A stretch of 64,000 nucleotides of DNA from Warburgia ugandensis (taxonomy: Eukaryota > Streptophyta > Magnoliopsida > Canellales > Canellaceae): positions 53,743,257-53,807,256 of the forward strand of contig CP141128.1 in NCBI GenBank assembly GCA_035236585.1. The letters run 5' to 3'. Within the stretch, counting starts at the first letter, position 1; every line of letters starts with the position of its first letter. The position numbers and the translations under genes were made by a program. Below the pieces are notes generated by a model. The model was not told the DNA's origin and searched no databases. It saw only the letters and a program-made list of their open reading frames with translations. Shown here piece after piece: positions 1 through 14,200 of this stretch.

Positions 1-1250
1 AAATTTCTTAGCTACTAATATATCCTCTAAACCTCCACAAGAGGCTTGTGCTATTTGTCCTAGGCCAGCCCATTTAACTGTGTGTTTTCCATAAAAAACA
101 AGTGCACCCTCGATATCTTTCAGAACAAACAAATACTCTTGGTGCATATTGCAACCCTAGCAACCCTAATCCATAACCTATAATACATGAGGGGCTTAGT
201 ATCCCAATTTCTCATGATATAAGAATAATTACCAAGGAGGTACATCTATAAATCTCCCCTGTTTAGAACTCTCCTAAGATTTTAGCTTCACAAATGGCAC
301 CATGTTTTCAACTTCCCCAACAAATACAAAAACCATATATTGAGGATAATATAGAATATATCATGAATAAACTTGATGAAAATAGCAAAGCCCTGCATCA
401 AACCCAAAATGAGAGTTGACAAAATATCTCTAGGTTAGAAAGGCAAATGGGTTACTTGTTTGTTTCTTTAAGTGAAAGGGAAAAAGGAAAGTTTTCTAGT
501 CAACCTATCCCTAACCCTAAGGGCTTGTTAGAAATAGGGTCTAGTTCACATAACCAAAGACTCCATGAGAAAGCAAGGTCTATTACAACCCTAGGAGTGA
601 CCATCAGGCTAATAATAAAGTAAGGCAGACTGAGGACAAAATAGAGGAGAATGGACCAAATAAAATATAGGAGAAAGAGGCTAGATAGAAATTTCCTACT
701 CCACCTGAGCCTATAGTGAAGGCACCTTATGCGCCTAAAGCTCCACTCTCTGAATTACTCAATAGGGCTAAGAAAGGAACAAACTTCAATGAGAGAGTGG
801 AAGTGTTTAAACATGTACAAATTAATATCCCATTACTCAATACTATTAATGGTATTCCTGCTTAGGACAAGTTTCTTAAAGAGCTTAGCACAACAAAGTG
901 AAAGCTCAATGAGGAAGAGAAAGTCTTTCTCAATAAGTAAGTAAGCCCTTTAATACGACACTAGACCCCTTCTAAGTTTAGTGACCCTAAGTGCCCTACT
1001 ATTTCTGTGTAATTGGAAATCATACCATAGATAAGGAACTACTTGATTTAGGGGTTAGTGTAAATTTATTGTCTCATTTTGTCTATGAGCAACTAAGGCT
1101 TCATGACCTTGAGCTAACCAATACCACTTTATAGTTAGCAGATAATCAATAAAAATTCCACATGGTATAGTTGAGGATGTGATAATACAGGTACACCTAT
1201 TCTATTTTCTAGTATATTTCATTGTATTAGATACCCAACCTATGTCAAAC
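1..1250 (+). pseudogene. Athila-like gag-protease remnant
   Basis: Broken gag and protease of an Athila-type Ty3/gypsy retrotransposon. Around 745-940 the translation matches the conserved gag tail 'LNRAKKGTNF' and 'NIPLLN', which recurs on the minus strand at 45913-46101. The protease lies at about 1021-1250. Its active-site region reads LDLGVSVNLL, the form usual in Athila elements, followed by YEQLRL and later DTQPMSNL. Stops and shifts occur throughout (for example around 838, 855 and 1130), so no product is expected. The gag start lies to the left of the window. The protease runs directly into LTR sequence near 1250, so RT, RNase H and integrase have been deleted. Family call is firm; exact borders are approximate. 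Confidence 0.8.
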
Positions 1251-3683
1251 CTAATAATTCAAATTTTGATATTTTACCAGCTCAGAAGTTAATCCAGAGT
1301 AAGTATGAGAATGATTATAATTCTCTAGGATTAGGGTTTTTCATCTTTTGTAAGTGTTGAGAAGTTAATCCAAAGGCCAAGCATGATCGAGATAAGAATT
1401 GAAGCCATTCATGATGTTTCCTAGTCTAACTACGAAATCCAATCATGCAAAAGCTTAAATGTCATCAATCTAAGGTGTGATGAAAGATCAAGATTATCTA
1501 GGGTATGAAATGAAGCAATTGGAGAAACCAAAGGTGACTAAAATGGACCCACACCAAGCCATGCATTTCCACCACCTTTGCATGGGATCCATCCAAGCCA
1601 CTTGGTCATTAAAGCCATGAGAAAAAGGTGACTAACCACATGAGCTATTCAAGCCACTAAGGAATGAACCAACAAATCAAGGGGGAGTGCTGCATGGAGT
1701 CACATGATTTGAGCATCAATTCATGCAACTTTCCTATGTTAAAAGTATGACTTTTAAGGGATTTTAGAGATAATTGTAAAAGGTAAGATGATGATGCATT
1801 AAGGGATCCATATATAGAGAAAAATTCACCTTCCTAATAGATTTTCCTAACTTGTTCTACCATTCACCCTAGTGTTCCATGTTTTTAACTGAAGGACAAA
1901 TCCACTTTCGTAGAAGAGGACGCCTATCATTGCATAGTTGGCAATTTCAAGTGGTTTCCTAATTAGAAAACCCGTAGATCTACATCAATTCAAAGCACAT
2001 AAAACCCTAGATTTTTCTCCATCTTTCCCCATTAGTATTATTCTTCTCCCTCTTTCAATATACCACTCATCATATAATTACAAGGGAAGGAGATCCACTT
2101 ACTTTCCTAGGAAAAAGACACCTCCCCCACTTTCTAAATATATGCCAGCCACCCTACCTCACCATGATCTCACTTGATTAGATCATTCTCCACCTCATCT
2201 CTTTGCCTAATATTACTAATTGAATTACTAGATCTAGATCCACCTCCCTTTCCTAGAATCAGCCCTAACAAATTTGGAAACCAGCCATCTGTAAATATCC
2301 AAGGCTTTCCATGTTTTCTACTAAGTAGAGGTTGGGTGAGACAACCTTGAAATATTGCACTCTTTTCTTGGTTATCTTTAGAGCTGGACTTTGGTTTTAT
2401 TTGATGCTTTTCTTCATTTGGATATATTATTATTCCCTTTGTTTTTTCTCTCCAATTCTAGGTTTGTGATTTAATTTCCTTGTTTTGATCTCATTGGGTT
2501 TTGCATGTGTTGTTTGCCCTTTATTTTCATACATCTTTTTCTGTCCCATTTGCTCTCTCCTATTCACTCAATTTCACTTGTTTTTCTTTGTCATTCAATA
2601 AAATATCTAAGTTAATTATTCTCTAGCAGTGACAACCTAGAGAAGAGATAGCTTAGAGCCTTGATTTCCCCCATAGGAAATCCACCTTTTCTACCTTGTT
2701 TTCTCCTTAGCTTTAGGTCCATTTTCCTTGTATTAGTTCATCATCTTAGCCATCTTTTCTCCTGAATTCCTTTTTAGCTTTGCTTTTCATGTTATATGTC
2801 CTTAGTTAGAAATCATTGTATTGAGTTGCATTTGTAATTTGTAGTTTGGATCAAGTTTTATGCACAATTTTCCTGATATATTTGGCATTAATACAATAAA
2901 TAACATTGATTTTTCTTGTTCTTGAATGTTTGCATTATCAATGTACTTTGCATCTAGGTTGTTATTTTTCATAAAAGTTATTGTTTTAGTTTCTTTATAA
3001 ACTTTATTTGATTTGAAGTTCTAACTGCTTAAAATCTTGAAATTTCTCCATTCAATCTTTATGCTTAAATCCTTAGCAACGCATTTAGCATTTTGGGTTT
3101 TTTACTAAGTTGATGGCTTAGGTTACATGTTTGTTTGCTTTAAAAGTATCAATTCTGGCCATCTTTTAACCTATGAACTATGCACATAATCCATGGATCT
3201 TATGAATGGTACTAGGTTAATTTCCTCTTTGATGTTGTTTAATTAAGTAGTGTAATCTTGTTTTAGAAATTATTAATTAATAGTTCGCATCTTAGTTTAG
3301 GTTAATTTTAGAAAGTTTCTTGTTTAGGAAAGTGTTAAAATAGGAAAGTTTCCTTTTTTTAGTAGTTTCCTTAAGTTAATTACTTAGTTTAATTCATGCT
3401 AGTTATGCATTAACTTATTTTCTTGTGTGCATGTTAGTTAGGTCTAATTCCATTGCTTAGTTTTAATTTTAGTAAGTTTCCTTTAATTTTAGTTTCTAAT
3501 TTCATGCATTTACTTTCCTAGTGTAAATTCAAATCAATTCAATCTTTCCCTTTGGTTGAAGTTAAGTACTTTAAATAAGATCCATCCAACATACAAATTT
3601 TTGAGAATCCTCATGGGTTTGACCTCCCTCATGTGCAATACTACTTTGATTTGTGCACTTGTAAGTAATTTTAAAGCTACACA
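1251..3683 (+). repeat. Athila-like 3' LTR, 5'-truncated
   Basis: Non-coding 2.4 kb that aligns by eye, in the opposite orientation, with the LTR at 60651-63332. Shared blocks include 1245-1345 with 63120-63210, 1690-1780 with 62760-62850, and 3590-3683 with 60651-60740 (a block with 'TTTGATTTGTGCACTT' and 'TTAAAGCT'). The left end joins protease sequence directly and so lacks roughly the first hundred or more LTR bases. The right end is near the CA at 3681-3683. Chance ORFs such as the one at 1938-2177 have no recognisable content. Confidence 0.75.
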
Positions 3684-3689
3684 AAGTCA

Positions 3690-4340
3690 CTTTTTGTAGC
3701 ACAGAAAGGGAAACCATTATCTTTCAGGGGAGGTTGCACCCCTTAGGGATGGGTGTCATCTTAGTGTGAGCAACATGATTTATAGCTAGAAGATGTTAGG
3801 CATATCTGGCAAGTGTGGTAACTTAGGAAAAGTTGGGGCCAAAGATTTAGGAAAGTGATGCAGTACTAGAGTTCTAAGATATATTCCCAAAGGAATTGCT
3901 TGGACTTCCAACAAAGCAAGAGATGGAATTCACAATTGTGTTAATGCCAAGGATAACTCCCATCTCTAAGGCACCATACCAAATGGCTGCAGCTGAGTTA
4001 AAGAATCTAAAGGTGCAGTTACAAGAGTTGATGGATCGGGGTTTTATCTAGCCAAGTATTTCGACTTAGGGAGCCCAGTGTTGTTTGTCAAAAAAAGGAT
4101 GAATTGATGAGGTTATGACTATCATTTGTTGACTAGGGTTGCTATATAAAAAAAAAGTACCCATTACCACATATTGATTTCCTCTTTGACCAACTATAGT
4201 CTGCCAAGGTATTCTCAAAGATTGATCTAAGATTGAGATACCATTAGTTAATGATACAAGGTGAAGATATTATGAAGACAACATTTAGAACTCGATATGG
4301 TGAGTACAAATTTCTTATAATGCAATTTAGACTAATAAAC
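3690..4340 (+). pseudogene. Chromovirus A reverse-transcriptase fragment
   Basis: Decayed protease-RT linker and N-terminal RT of a chromovirus. Visible in order: the linker with 'AYLASVVT' (about 3790), 'FPKELLGLPTKQEMEFTI' (3885-3945), 'PISKAPYQMAAAELK', and 'FSKIDLRLRYH' (4214-4250), ending at a motif equivalent to the RT 'FGLTNAP' near 4335. It parallels 16990-17510 of the complete element. Stops interrupt it around 4050-4140, and it breaks where the LTR of element B starts. It is the oldest coding relic here in nesting order. Confidence 0.8.
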
Positions 4341-7056
4341 TATAATACCCTAAATTTTTAATTCCATGATATTTTCATTATAAATATGGTTATTTGATAT
4401 TAAAATCATTTTAATGATGAAATCATATGGAGATTTTAACCTACAGTTTTAAACATTTAAATCTCTTAAGTGTTATAATGTAATGTCCAGGATGTGACGC
4501 ATAAAATGTGTGTAATTGAGAGGCCAAAGGTACCACTTAGGTCAAAATGGATAAGGTGTAAAAATAGCTCACTCTAGGGCTATCAAGTGAGACTTGATAG
4601 CCAAATTATAGGGGGAGGCACCTTATTTTTAGGGCCTCTATTCCATGATGTGTTCATTAAGTCTTAGATGATGATTTTATGAAATTAGATTAAGGTTGGT
4701 TAGCTCATATTTCATGAAATTATCACAGGATATGAAATTAGCAACTTTCCCAAAATAGAACCTAAGGGGGCACATTTGACACCATGGTGGATGAATTTGT
4801 GGGATTTCATTTCTATTGACTTATCTAACAAGTTAGAGATCAAATGGGCTAGATAAATGAGTGAAAAATGTGCAATACACAAAGTAGGTTTGACATTTCT
4901 ATTAGGGCTAGCCAAGCAGTGGAGGCACCTAAGTATGGGACGTCCATGCACTTAGGAAATTTCATGATAATGTTTGGGAATGAATGAAGGAGAGTCACAA
5001 AAGGAATCTAGGGTTGAGAATGATACTTTGTTAGTGTTTATAATGGAGCATCTCAGCTAGGTTTAGACTTTCCAACATATTAAAAACATGTAACTAAAAT
5101 TGGAAACCATTAAGTCACCTTGGGCACTAAGTAAGGCACTAGCACTTGGAAACCCTGACATCTATTTAAGTATGGGATATTGAGGGGTTGAAGGAACACT
5201 ACTCGTGTGCAATTCAAGCATGGATAAGAAGACTATAGAAGACATTAGGATTTGGTGCTAATAAGTTAGGGAGCTTTGGAAGTCTCCAGATTAGGGTTTT
5301 GCAAACAATCATGAGTTATTTGTGACAAAACATGAGGTTTTTACAAGACTTTCAATGAGATTGCATGGGTTTTTAAAAATAGTAATTATGCATTATGATA
5401 TCAATGGTTTTCATTGATGTCTTTTATTTGATCATGATATTTTTTCATATTGATTTTTGTGTTATGTGATGAATTAACATATGTCTAATGTTGATTAGCA
5501 TATAGTTTTGGTTCCATGATGATAAGTTTGTAGAGCTAAGAGATGGACTGAATTGAACACATGTAGTTTTGTTTCCTGAGATGACATGTAAATGTTAAGC
5601 ATGATTTTTGCATGAGTAAATGAGTTATTTTTTCTTAGAAACTTTTTCCATGTTTTCATGATCTGAGTTTTTAAGATCATAATTGAAAAATAAGTGAGAC
5701 AACTATTCAATTTCATAATGAGATTTATTGAGCATTGAAGGGTTCTGTTGGTTAAATTATTTTAGAATCTGTATATAGTTTTGAACCTTGCATTGTTGTA
5801 TGATCTCGATGTCATTGGAATGGAGTATTTTTGTGACTGTTTTTTTTTTTTACAACATGTGTTTAGGAGCATATATTATTCTTAGAAATGATCTCATGTT
5901 AATTGCTTCAAAATTATGAGAATTAGAGCCAAGTTTCCAAACATGTTTTGGCCCACTACAGGGCATGTTTTGAAGCTTAGAAAATGTGATGATTTTGAGT
6001 GCATATAAACTTCAAATTTTATGGATCTTTGTAGGAGTATAAATTATTAATGTTGAATAAATTAGTATATTTTTTTATATATAGAAAGTAGATTGTAAAG
6101 TTTATGTTTTCAGCAAAGTATTTTTAAGCATTTTGTAGCCAAATTATGGACAAATTTTCCCTTGATTTCAAGTATATTTTTAAATATTGACTTTTAGTTT
6201 GTAGATGTATTTTTTTTAGTAAATTTGTATTTTCTCAAATAAAATATTCTTAGGAAAAGAGTAATTGTAAAGGAGACACTTTGAAATTTGCTATCTTAAA
6301 AGAAAGCCCAAAACTATCAATTTTATACATTTATACCCATGAATTTGGGAATTAACATAACTATCGATTAGATTTATTTTGACAGAGGGATTAAATCTAA
6401 ATTTTTTTTACTTGGTTTAGTTGTAAACCCTAAATATCCTAGTTGAAAACTTACTTTGAAGCCATAAAAAGTATGGAGTAAAGGATTTGAGCCATGTGAA
6501 TGGAATGTTTCTGACAAGACGTGTGGATGTTATATGTGATTTATAAATAACTCATGTAGAAATATGCTATGCTTAATATGTGAAATGGTATGATGCTATG
6601 TTAGTGATTTTGTGACTCATGAAAGTTCATGAGTGAATGGTGTTTATTCAATGGGGAGATTCATTTTCTCCTAAAGAGAAATCAAGAGTGTGGTGTGCTC
6701 TAGTTTCCTCATTATAATTCATGAGTGTGGTGATTGTGAAATGGAGTGCGTAGGAGTAGACATGGACATACTTAGTCATGGGAGAGTTGGACTCTTAGGG
6801 CACTAGTCTAGGGGGTTTAGGAGGCCTTTGACCTCCAAAAAGGATATTGTTTAGTAACCATGGACTAGTTCGGCAGTATGCATGATGGGAAGACTACTAC
6901 TTGCATGATCCGACGATCCTGTGAGAGTCAATGATGGACTGTATGTATTCACTGCTAAATATAGTTGGGGGAAGATTTCTTACTCATGCATAGTTACCTA
7001 TTTGTGTTTGTTGGAAGTGCAAGTGTACATGTCAGTCATCCTTGAAGGTCAGAACA
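4341..7056 (+). mobile_element. Element B 5' LTR, left part
   Basis: Starts TATAATACCCTAAATTTTT, a decayed version of the TGTAATACCC start common to chromovirus LTRs. It interrupts the RT of fragment A. It is non-coding and AT-rich and runs to 7056, where the L-family LTR block is inserted. It resumes after that block at 26180 and ends before a PBS at 26795. Combined length is about 3.3 kb. No promoter could be placed with confidence. Nothing else is seen in this stretch apart from short A/T runs. Confidence 0.65.
7052..7056. repeat. Target-site duplication GAACA, left copy
   Basis: GAACA directly before the TGTGGCGACC end of the L-family LTR. The same five bases occur at 26175-26179, directly after the TRIM-like element rather than directly after the L-LTR end at 25563. 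Confidence 0.55.
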
Positions 7057-10000
7057 TGTGGCGACCTGGGTTTTTCTAACACATTTTGTAATACATTTTT
7101 CAAAGGTAAGCCCCTTAGTAGTAAAAAAATTTCACAAAACAAAGTAGCAGAAATTCTTTTCTTTATAACTTGTTTTGAAAACCTAAGTCATCACTTGATA
7201 CATAACATAAGTAGAATTTTTGTACAAGATAAAATTTCATTGAAGGAATATACTTTTATTAAATTTCAGAATCCATCCAATTGTTCATAATACAGCCTAG
7301 GTATCTTTACAATACTTGTCCAAATTACATAATCCAAATTTCAAAGCTCACGATACAATAAAAATTCTTAATACAATGCAATGCTCTAAAATAAAAATAC
7401 ATGTCTTCAAGGGATATACCTTGATTGATTATTTTTCTCAGTTTTCTTATGTCTTGAGTTCCTAATTCTCCTTCTCTATGTCTAAGATATTGTAAACATT
7501 GAAACATTTACAATATCTCAGCAAGGTATGCTTGGTAGGGGATTCAAGAAGCATAATAATTTGACAGTATAATCCTAATACTTCATAATCCTATTATTCA
7601 TACTCATAGATCAATCTCTTTACTTTGTCATATAAGTACATCCTTACACATACATATTGTATAATGTGTATGTATATATATATACAGTCAAAACCGTGAA
7701 AAATAGTTAATATCTCAAAACATAATCTTACCTAGTTTATACTAAGTTGATAGATCATCTAAACTCTGCTGGACATACTCCTTCAATTGGGTTGTATCAA
7801 TAATCCACGATTACCCAACATCGCATCATGCCATATCATAAGGCATTTTACTATGCCATGCTTCATAATGAAAAAATACTCAAAGGACTACTAAGCATGC
7901 AGTTAGAATTCGTAGCAATGCGCCCAAATAATTGCCCAATAATCCACTTATACCATCCTTGGTGAAAGTCACAATATCCATGTCCATATGGGGAGGACCA
8001 TGGCAGTCACAATGGCGGCCTTCCCATAATTGCCCCACCCAACTTTAATCTCCTTTAAGCATGGTATCCATATAATAACAAGTTTCGGGGAGAGGGTGGC
8101 CAAACCCTACTAACTCTCCTAGGATAGCATCCTCAGGCTTATGCTTGTTTAAAACAAAACCACAAGCCTCCATGCTTGTATGTAAAGTAATTCTCATATG
8201 TTTCAAACAATCTATCTATTTACTTAGGGCTGGAATATCTTCTAATTCCATATTCACTTAGAGTTTATTCCTCAATTTGAACTTAACCATTTCATATGTA
8301 TTTGGTTGGATCATAAGGGTTTTATGGGATTTAATATAAGTATTAACATTCCACTTGTCAACATTTCTAGACATAAGATCGTGTATTCAACATGTACATC
8401 CTATGTAGATACATTCATAAAATCCTCCAACCTTCAAGTAGTGATCCATCTCTTCAGATCTTCCATGATCCTGATTGACGTATGTAATCTGTAAATCCAT
8501 ACATACTGCCAATATTTATACAATCTGAATAATCGTATAGCTTTGATCCTATCTATATTCTTTGTTTAATCTTGTCCTTTGATATAAAGGATCTACTTAT
8601 CATGATCTATCTTCCTTAGATAGTGTCTATCTTATTGATCAATAGGTCTAACAGTTAGAATGAGCTTCTAATATTTCATATGTAAGTATTTTCTATTCTA
8701 AGTTTTTGTATATTCCTTTCTTTGTTCTTAATCTTTCATAAATCCTTTTATCAACAATTTATACTTGTTGATAAAGATCAAGAGCTTAGATCTTCTATCA
8801 TCTAGGTCTTCTTTGATCTAAGTTCAGTTGTTTGATCATCCCTAAGGAAAATGATCTTGGTTCTCTTCCCTGAATCATATTTGAGCAAGGGTTTGGATTT
8901 TCTATCTATCTAGATTTGTCTACAAAATACATACATGGATACATAATAAAATATGACATTAGGATTCTTATTGTTCTTCATTCAAGATCCTATGGATCCT
9001 GTTTGATCATCATTATCTTACTTACAATTTTTATTAGGATTAGATAATTTACTAAACTTTTATGCTCTTATTATTATTATTCAACCAGTTAATGTTTTAC
9101 TAGTTGAAGATAACTTATTTCATCCTAAGTTTAGATTGCTCCTCTTATTTCCAATTAGCTAAGGCTTACTAGCAGAATGGTTGAATACAAAGTGGTTACT
9201 TCAATCGTCATATAAGGAGGTGTTTAGACCTCACAAACATCAACAGAAGGTAGGGGAAGAGCGAGGCTCTATTGGAGGACCCCCTTAACCACCATATTCA
9301 GCATTCACTAAAGTGACCTTAGCGAGACTCTTTCTAATTGATTTTAATTAAATTCATGAACATTTAAAATATAATTCATGGGGTTTATTATTCTCCTAGT
9401 TTGGGTCAATAATTTGATACTCCTTATATTGTCCTACTAATTATAGCCCTTACTAATATTAAGTCAAAGTCATTCACTCATTTTAATTATCCATGAATCT
9501 CTATATTCCATTAGTTTACATTTTTGGTGATTTATGCTCAATATATCTTAACAACTACTTAACATTTGAATCTACTAATAAAATTTGACAATAATAAATC
9601 ATAAAGTTTAAAGCATAAATCCAATAAAAATTTAACAACTATTTATACGAACATGCTTCCTATGAATGTAACTTAATCTAATGAAATAAAACTATACTTA
9701 AACTAGGATGATCCTAAGATATGAAATACATGAAATTTACTACTAATCAAATGGAATTATGATAAAATCTCAAATTTAAACTAGCATGGCCTTAAGATAA
9801 TTAAATCTAGCAACCTATTATAACAATCTAATAACATATAGAGCATAGCATGTTAACATTTAAGAATTCTACTATCATGCTTCCTAATTTATAACATAAA
9901 TCACATTTGTAATTCTATTATCAAATAAAAGACAAGTAAACTAATTAGATTAAGATTATTAGAAACTTTTACTTATGATCGAAACATTAAATCTTAGATC

Positions 10001-10707
10001 TTTTCTTTTAATCAAGGGTTTTAATTACATTTAGGGCTTTTACTACATTAAGATCCAAAAATCATATACACTTGTTTTGGTCACATTTAATCCATGGTCT
10101 AATTAGATTTCATCATAATCCTATTCATACAACCCATCCAAAGGGTCTGATCATGCTTGATCTTATTGATCAAGTGGGTCCCTTTGTATTTTTAGGGTTT
10201 TTCTACCATAAAGAATAGATTCCTCATTTTATGTTGATCTGTCAAAATAAATTATGGATATTACTTGATTTCAACATTATATCATCATTGAATTAGAACC
10301 CTAAGATCTAATCATCTCAGATCTTGAAGATCATGAAAATTAGAAACTTAATTCCTAAAAACAGAAAATTTCTTGAAGCATTTTATCAATTTTATGATTT
10401 AAAAAAAAAATAGATATTACAAGCTTTCCATAGCTTCTTTTCAATCTTAATTTGGAGTTCAGATGACTCAACAATTAAGGGCTGAAGTTCATAGTCGTTT
10501 TGAGGGTCCAGATTTGATCTGGGAACAGCAGAACAGACGGCTGTGATTAGTTGAGGGAAGTGGGCCAGTCGAGTGGAATGGTTGGTGCGCTCCTGTCACT
10601 GAGACGCGTGTAGTAACGTGTTCTCGAGACTAGTGCTATCGTGTGGCCATTCTGTCGGGACAGCATTGCACGTGGAGACACTACCGTAGGGTGCATTTCT
10701 ATATGGC
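7057..10707 (-). repeat. L-family LTR (outer), left part
   Basis: Minus-strand LTR of the same family as the complete element inside it. On the + strand it opens TGTGGCGACCTGGG, the reverse of the LTR 3' end 'CCTGGGT..CCACA'. Landmarks match 38543-43437 and the complete element's LTRs: the AATATCTCAG hairpin arm at 7511-7521, the 'GTGGTTACTTCAATC' block near 9197, and GATC-rich sequence at 8400-8900. It is interrupted at 10707 by the complete element and resumes at 24296. The combined length of about 4.9 kb matches the solo LTR at 38543-43437. Confidence 0.85.
10703..10707. repeat. Probable TSD of the complete element, left copy (ATGGC)
   Basis: ATGGC precedes the LTR start; GTGGC follows the 3' LTR at 24296-24300. 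They differ by one transition, as expected for an insertion that has begun to decay. Confidence 0.6.
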
Positions 10708-11280
10708 TGTAATAACCCCAATTTTTATAATTGATTGAGAAAATCAATAAAGTTTGAGTTTCAAATATTATTGATTGAGAAAATCAATAATGTAAAATTG
10801 AAATTAAACTTAGCAAACCCTCCAAAATGACTGTAAGCATGACAAATTCCGAATTCGGATAAGAAATCCTTAAGTTTCTTCATTTCTTGTACAAAAGGGG
10901 TACAATAGTAATTTTACCCAAAAATCAAAATCTCCCAAAAATCAAAATATGAAACATCAAAATTTAGAATGTACTTAGAAATACGAATCCAACACCACTA
11001 AGTACACTCAAATCCGAGATCATGGGAATAAAACCCAAAATTTTATGCATAAATGGCAAAACGGTCTTTTTACACCATGTGGGGACCACATGGGGCCCAC
11101 AAGGGACCCAACAACTAATCTTATCAGTAGCCCACGTGAAGTCATGGGTCAACAAACATCAGCTGGTCTTGGGGAAGAAAAATGGGGCATGGGGAAGAAA
11201 AAATGGAGTATGGAAGACTTTCATGCCATTTAATAATAAAAAATAATATAATATAATCATGAAAAACGACCCAAAATGCC

Positions 11281-11288
11281 TATAAATA
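11281..11288 (+). promoter_or_regulatory. TATA box of the 5' LTR
   Basis: TATAAATA 573 bp into the LTR. It is conserved at the matching place in the 3' LTR (601 bp in) and in the solo LTR 38543-43437 (about 580 bp in). Transcription would start about 30 bp downstream, leaving a leader of nearly 4 kb inside the LTR before the PBS. Confidence 0.7.
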
Positions 11289-14200
11289 CAATGCCAAAAA
11301 TCCTCATAAAATCCCCATGAAATTCTCTTCACTCTCCCTAAAAAATTAGATCTAGATCCCTCCGCAAAAACCCAAAATTTCCAAGAGATAGATCTCTTTT
11401 CAGTTTGTTTTTCTTTTTAGATTGGAACAAGAGACCTAAATTCAATTAGGCACTCTGTTCCATATCTAATTTGATCAATTTCACCATCCAAAAATTTCCA
11501 ACATATCTATCCTACAAAATCCCCAAGGAAATTTCAAGATCCAACGGTTCAAACAACGGATTTTGCAAGAAAGGTGGATCTTGGGCCATATCTTCATCAA
11601 AGGGTATTTCTTTTAAATTGGACACATAAGCACCATTTTTTTTTAAATCAGGTAGGTGGGAATATTTTAGATAGATTTTTACTACTGCTTTATGTAAATT
11701 TTATTTTACTGTAATTTATTTGGTAATAAAAATGTAAAAATAAAGTAAACACCAGAACCCTTAATTCAGGATGATTGAGTACTCAAATGAAAAATATGAC
11801 TACACCAATCGATCCAGAAGGGTCCAAAACCCCTAAGGTAGAATTCTCACAAAGATCTAAGAAGGTTTGGTCCCTCAATTGAAAATGGATTGATTGGACG
11901 GTCCAAAAGGACTGTCTGATCTCTCGATCGAATGGACGACGTCCCGCTCGCGTCCATGGATGCCCCGTGTGGGCGCTTCGACATTTCAGCGCAGCGGACG
12001 GGCCCAACTCATTCCTCCCAGCTTGGTTTTCCGCTTGAATGATCTGGGCCATCCGTTCCTTGGGCCCAGATCAAATCCAGGCCCTAAGAAAGACTGTAAA
12101 GTTTCAGATCCAATTTCGGAGTCATCTGAACTCCAAATTGAGATCGGAAAGGAGCTATGGAAAGCTTGAAACCTCTATTTTCTGATAAAATGATAAAATG
12201 GACATGTTATTCAGTAAAAAAAATTTGTATTAAAGAAACAAGTTTCCAATTACCTAGATCTTCAAGATCTGAGATGATCAGATCTTGAAAATATGTTTTA
12301 ATAATGATATAATATTGAAATAAAGTGAGATCTATGGTTTAATTGGATATATATAAGATATATTAAGGGATCTACCCATTATGGTAGAAAAACCCTAAAA
12401 ATACAAAAAGACCCACTTGATCAATGAGATCAAGTGTGATTAGATCCTTGGGATGGAAAGAATAAATGTTGATATGATGAAATCCAACGAAATCATGTAT
12501 GAATTATGACAAAAATTGATCAATATAACTAAAATCCTTAATCAAAGGAAAAGATATAAGATCAAATGGTTACATCATAAGTAAAGGTTTCTAAAAATGT
12601 TAATGTAATTAGTTTCATAGCATTTTAAATATGATTATGTTATAAAGCATGCTAGTATAACATTTAGACTTTAGCATGATATGTGATTTCATTGTTATCA
12701 TAAGGTGTTAGAATTAATTTAAGTAGCTTGCCTCATTATCATTGAATGTTAAATTATGTAGTTTTATGCTTTGAATTTATAATTCATTTATGGTTGAATG
12801 TTATTAGTAGATTTACTTGTTATGAGATAAAGAGCATAAAACATCAAAAATGTATTCTAATGAGAAAGTAGAGTTTCATTACACAAATAAGAATGGAGTA
12901 CTTTGGACTTAATTAGTAAGGGCAATAGTTAGTACGACAATATAAGGACTATCAAGTCCATGGCCCAAATTAGGGAAAGAATAATAAACCCCATGAATGA
13001 CATTATAAATATTCATGGACTTAATTAAAATCCATTAGAAAGAATACTTAGGGTAAACATGCTTATAGGAACCTTATGAAAGGTTGAGCTATGGTCATTC
13101 TAGTGAATGATGAACATAGTGGTTAAGGGGGTTATCTAATAAAGCCTCGCTCTTCCCCTACCTTCCGTTGACGTTTGTGAGGTCTAAACGGCTCCTTACA
13201 TGAGGATTCAAGTAACCACTTTGTGTTCACCCATTCAGCTAGTAAGCCTTAGCCAATTAGAAATAAGAGGAGCAGTCTAGATTTAGGCTTGAATAAGCTA
13301 CCTTCAACCAACACATTAACTGGTTGAATAATAATATTAAGAGCATAAAAGGTTAGTAAATTACCTAACCCTAATAAAAACAATAAGTAAGATAAGGATG
13401 ATCAAACAAGATCCATTAGATCTTGGATGATCAAGAACAATAAGAATAAGAACACTATATTGTACTTAGTATGCATGTTTCTTAGTATACTTGTTATAGT
13501 TCATTAGATTAGATAATCCAAACCCTTGATCAAAGATGATTAAAGGAAGAAAACCAAGATCATCCTCCATAGGGATGATCCAATAACTGAACTTAAATCA
13601 AAGAAGAACTAGATGATAGAAGATCTAGGACCTTGATTTTTATCAACATGTGTAGATTGTCAATCAATGGATCTATGAAAGATCTAGATAAAGGAAATGG
13701 ACATACAAAGACTTAGAGATAGAAAACTACTTAGATACCAATGATCTAAAGATCATACTAATCATTAGATCTAGTGATCAATAGGAATGTTCATAATTTA
13801 TATATTGACATTATATATGGATATACAGATTACATACATCAGCCAGGATCATGGAAGATTGGGAAAAAGAGATCAATCCTTAAAGGTAGGAAGATTTGAT
13901 GAATGCATTTACATGAGATATACATGATTGTACTCATGATCTTATGTTGACAAGAGTAATGATAATACTTGTACTAAATCTCTTGAAAACCTTATGATCC
14001 AACCAAACACATATAAGATGGTTAAGGACTAAACTATGAGAGAATAGGGAATTAGAAAATATTTCAGCCCTAAGTAAACAGACATATGGACTGATATATA
14101 TGAAATCTATTTTACATACAAGCTTGGAGGCTTGTGAGTTTGTTTTAATAGGCATAAGCCTAGGGGAATGCTATTGCTAGAGGAGTTATGAGGGTTTGGC

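Noticed and set aside
11783-12169. ORFs repeated at 20937-21322
   Set aside because: They recur because the two LTRs are copies. The frames differ between copies and no domain is seen.
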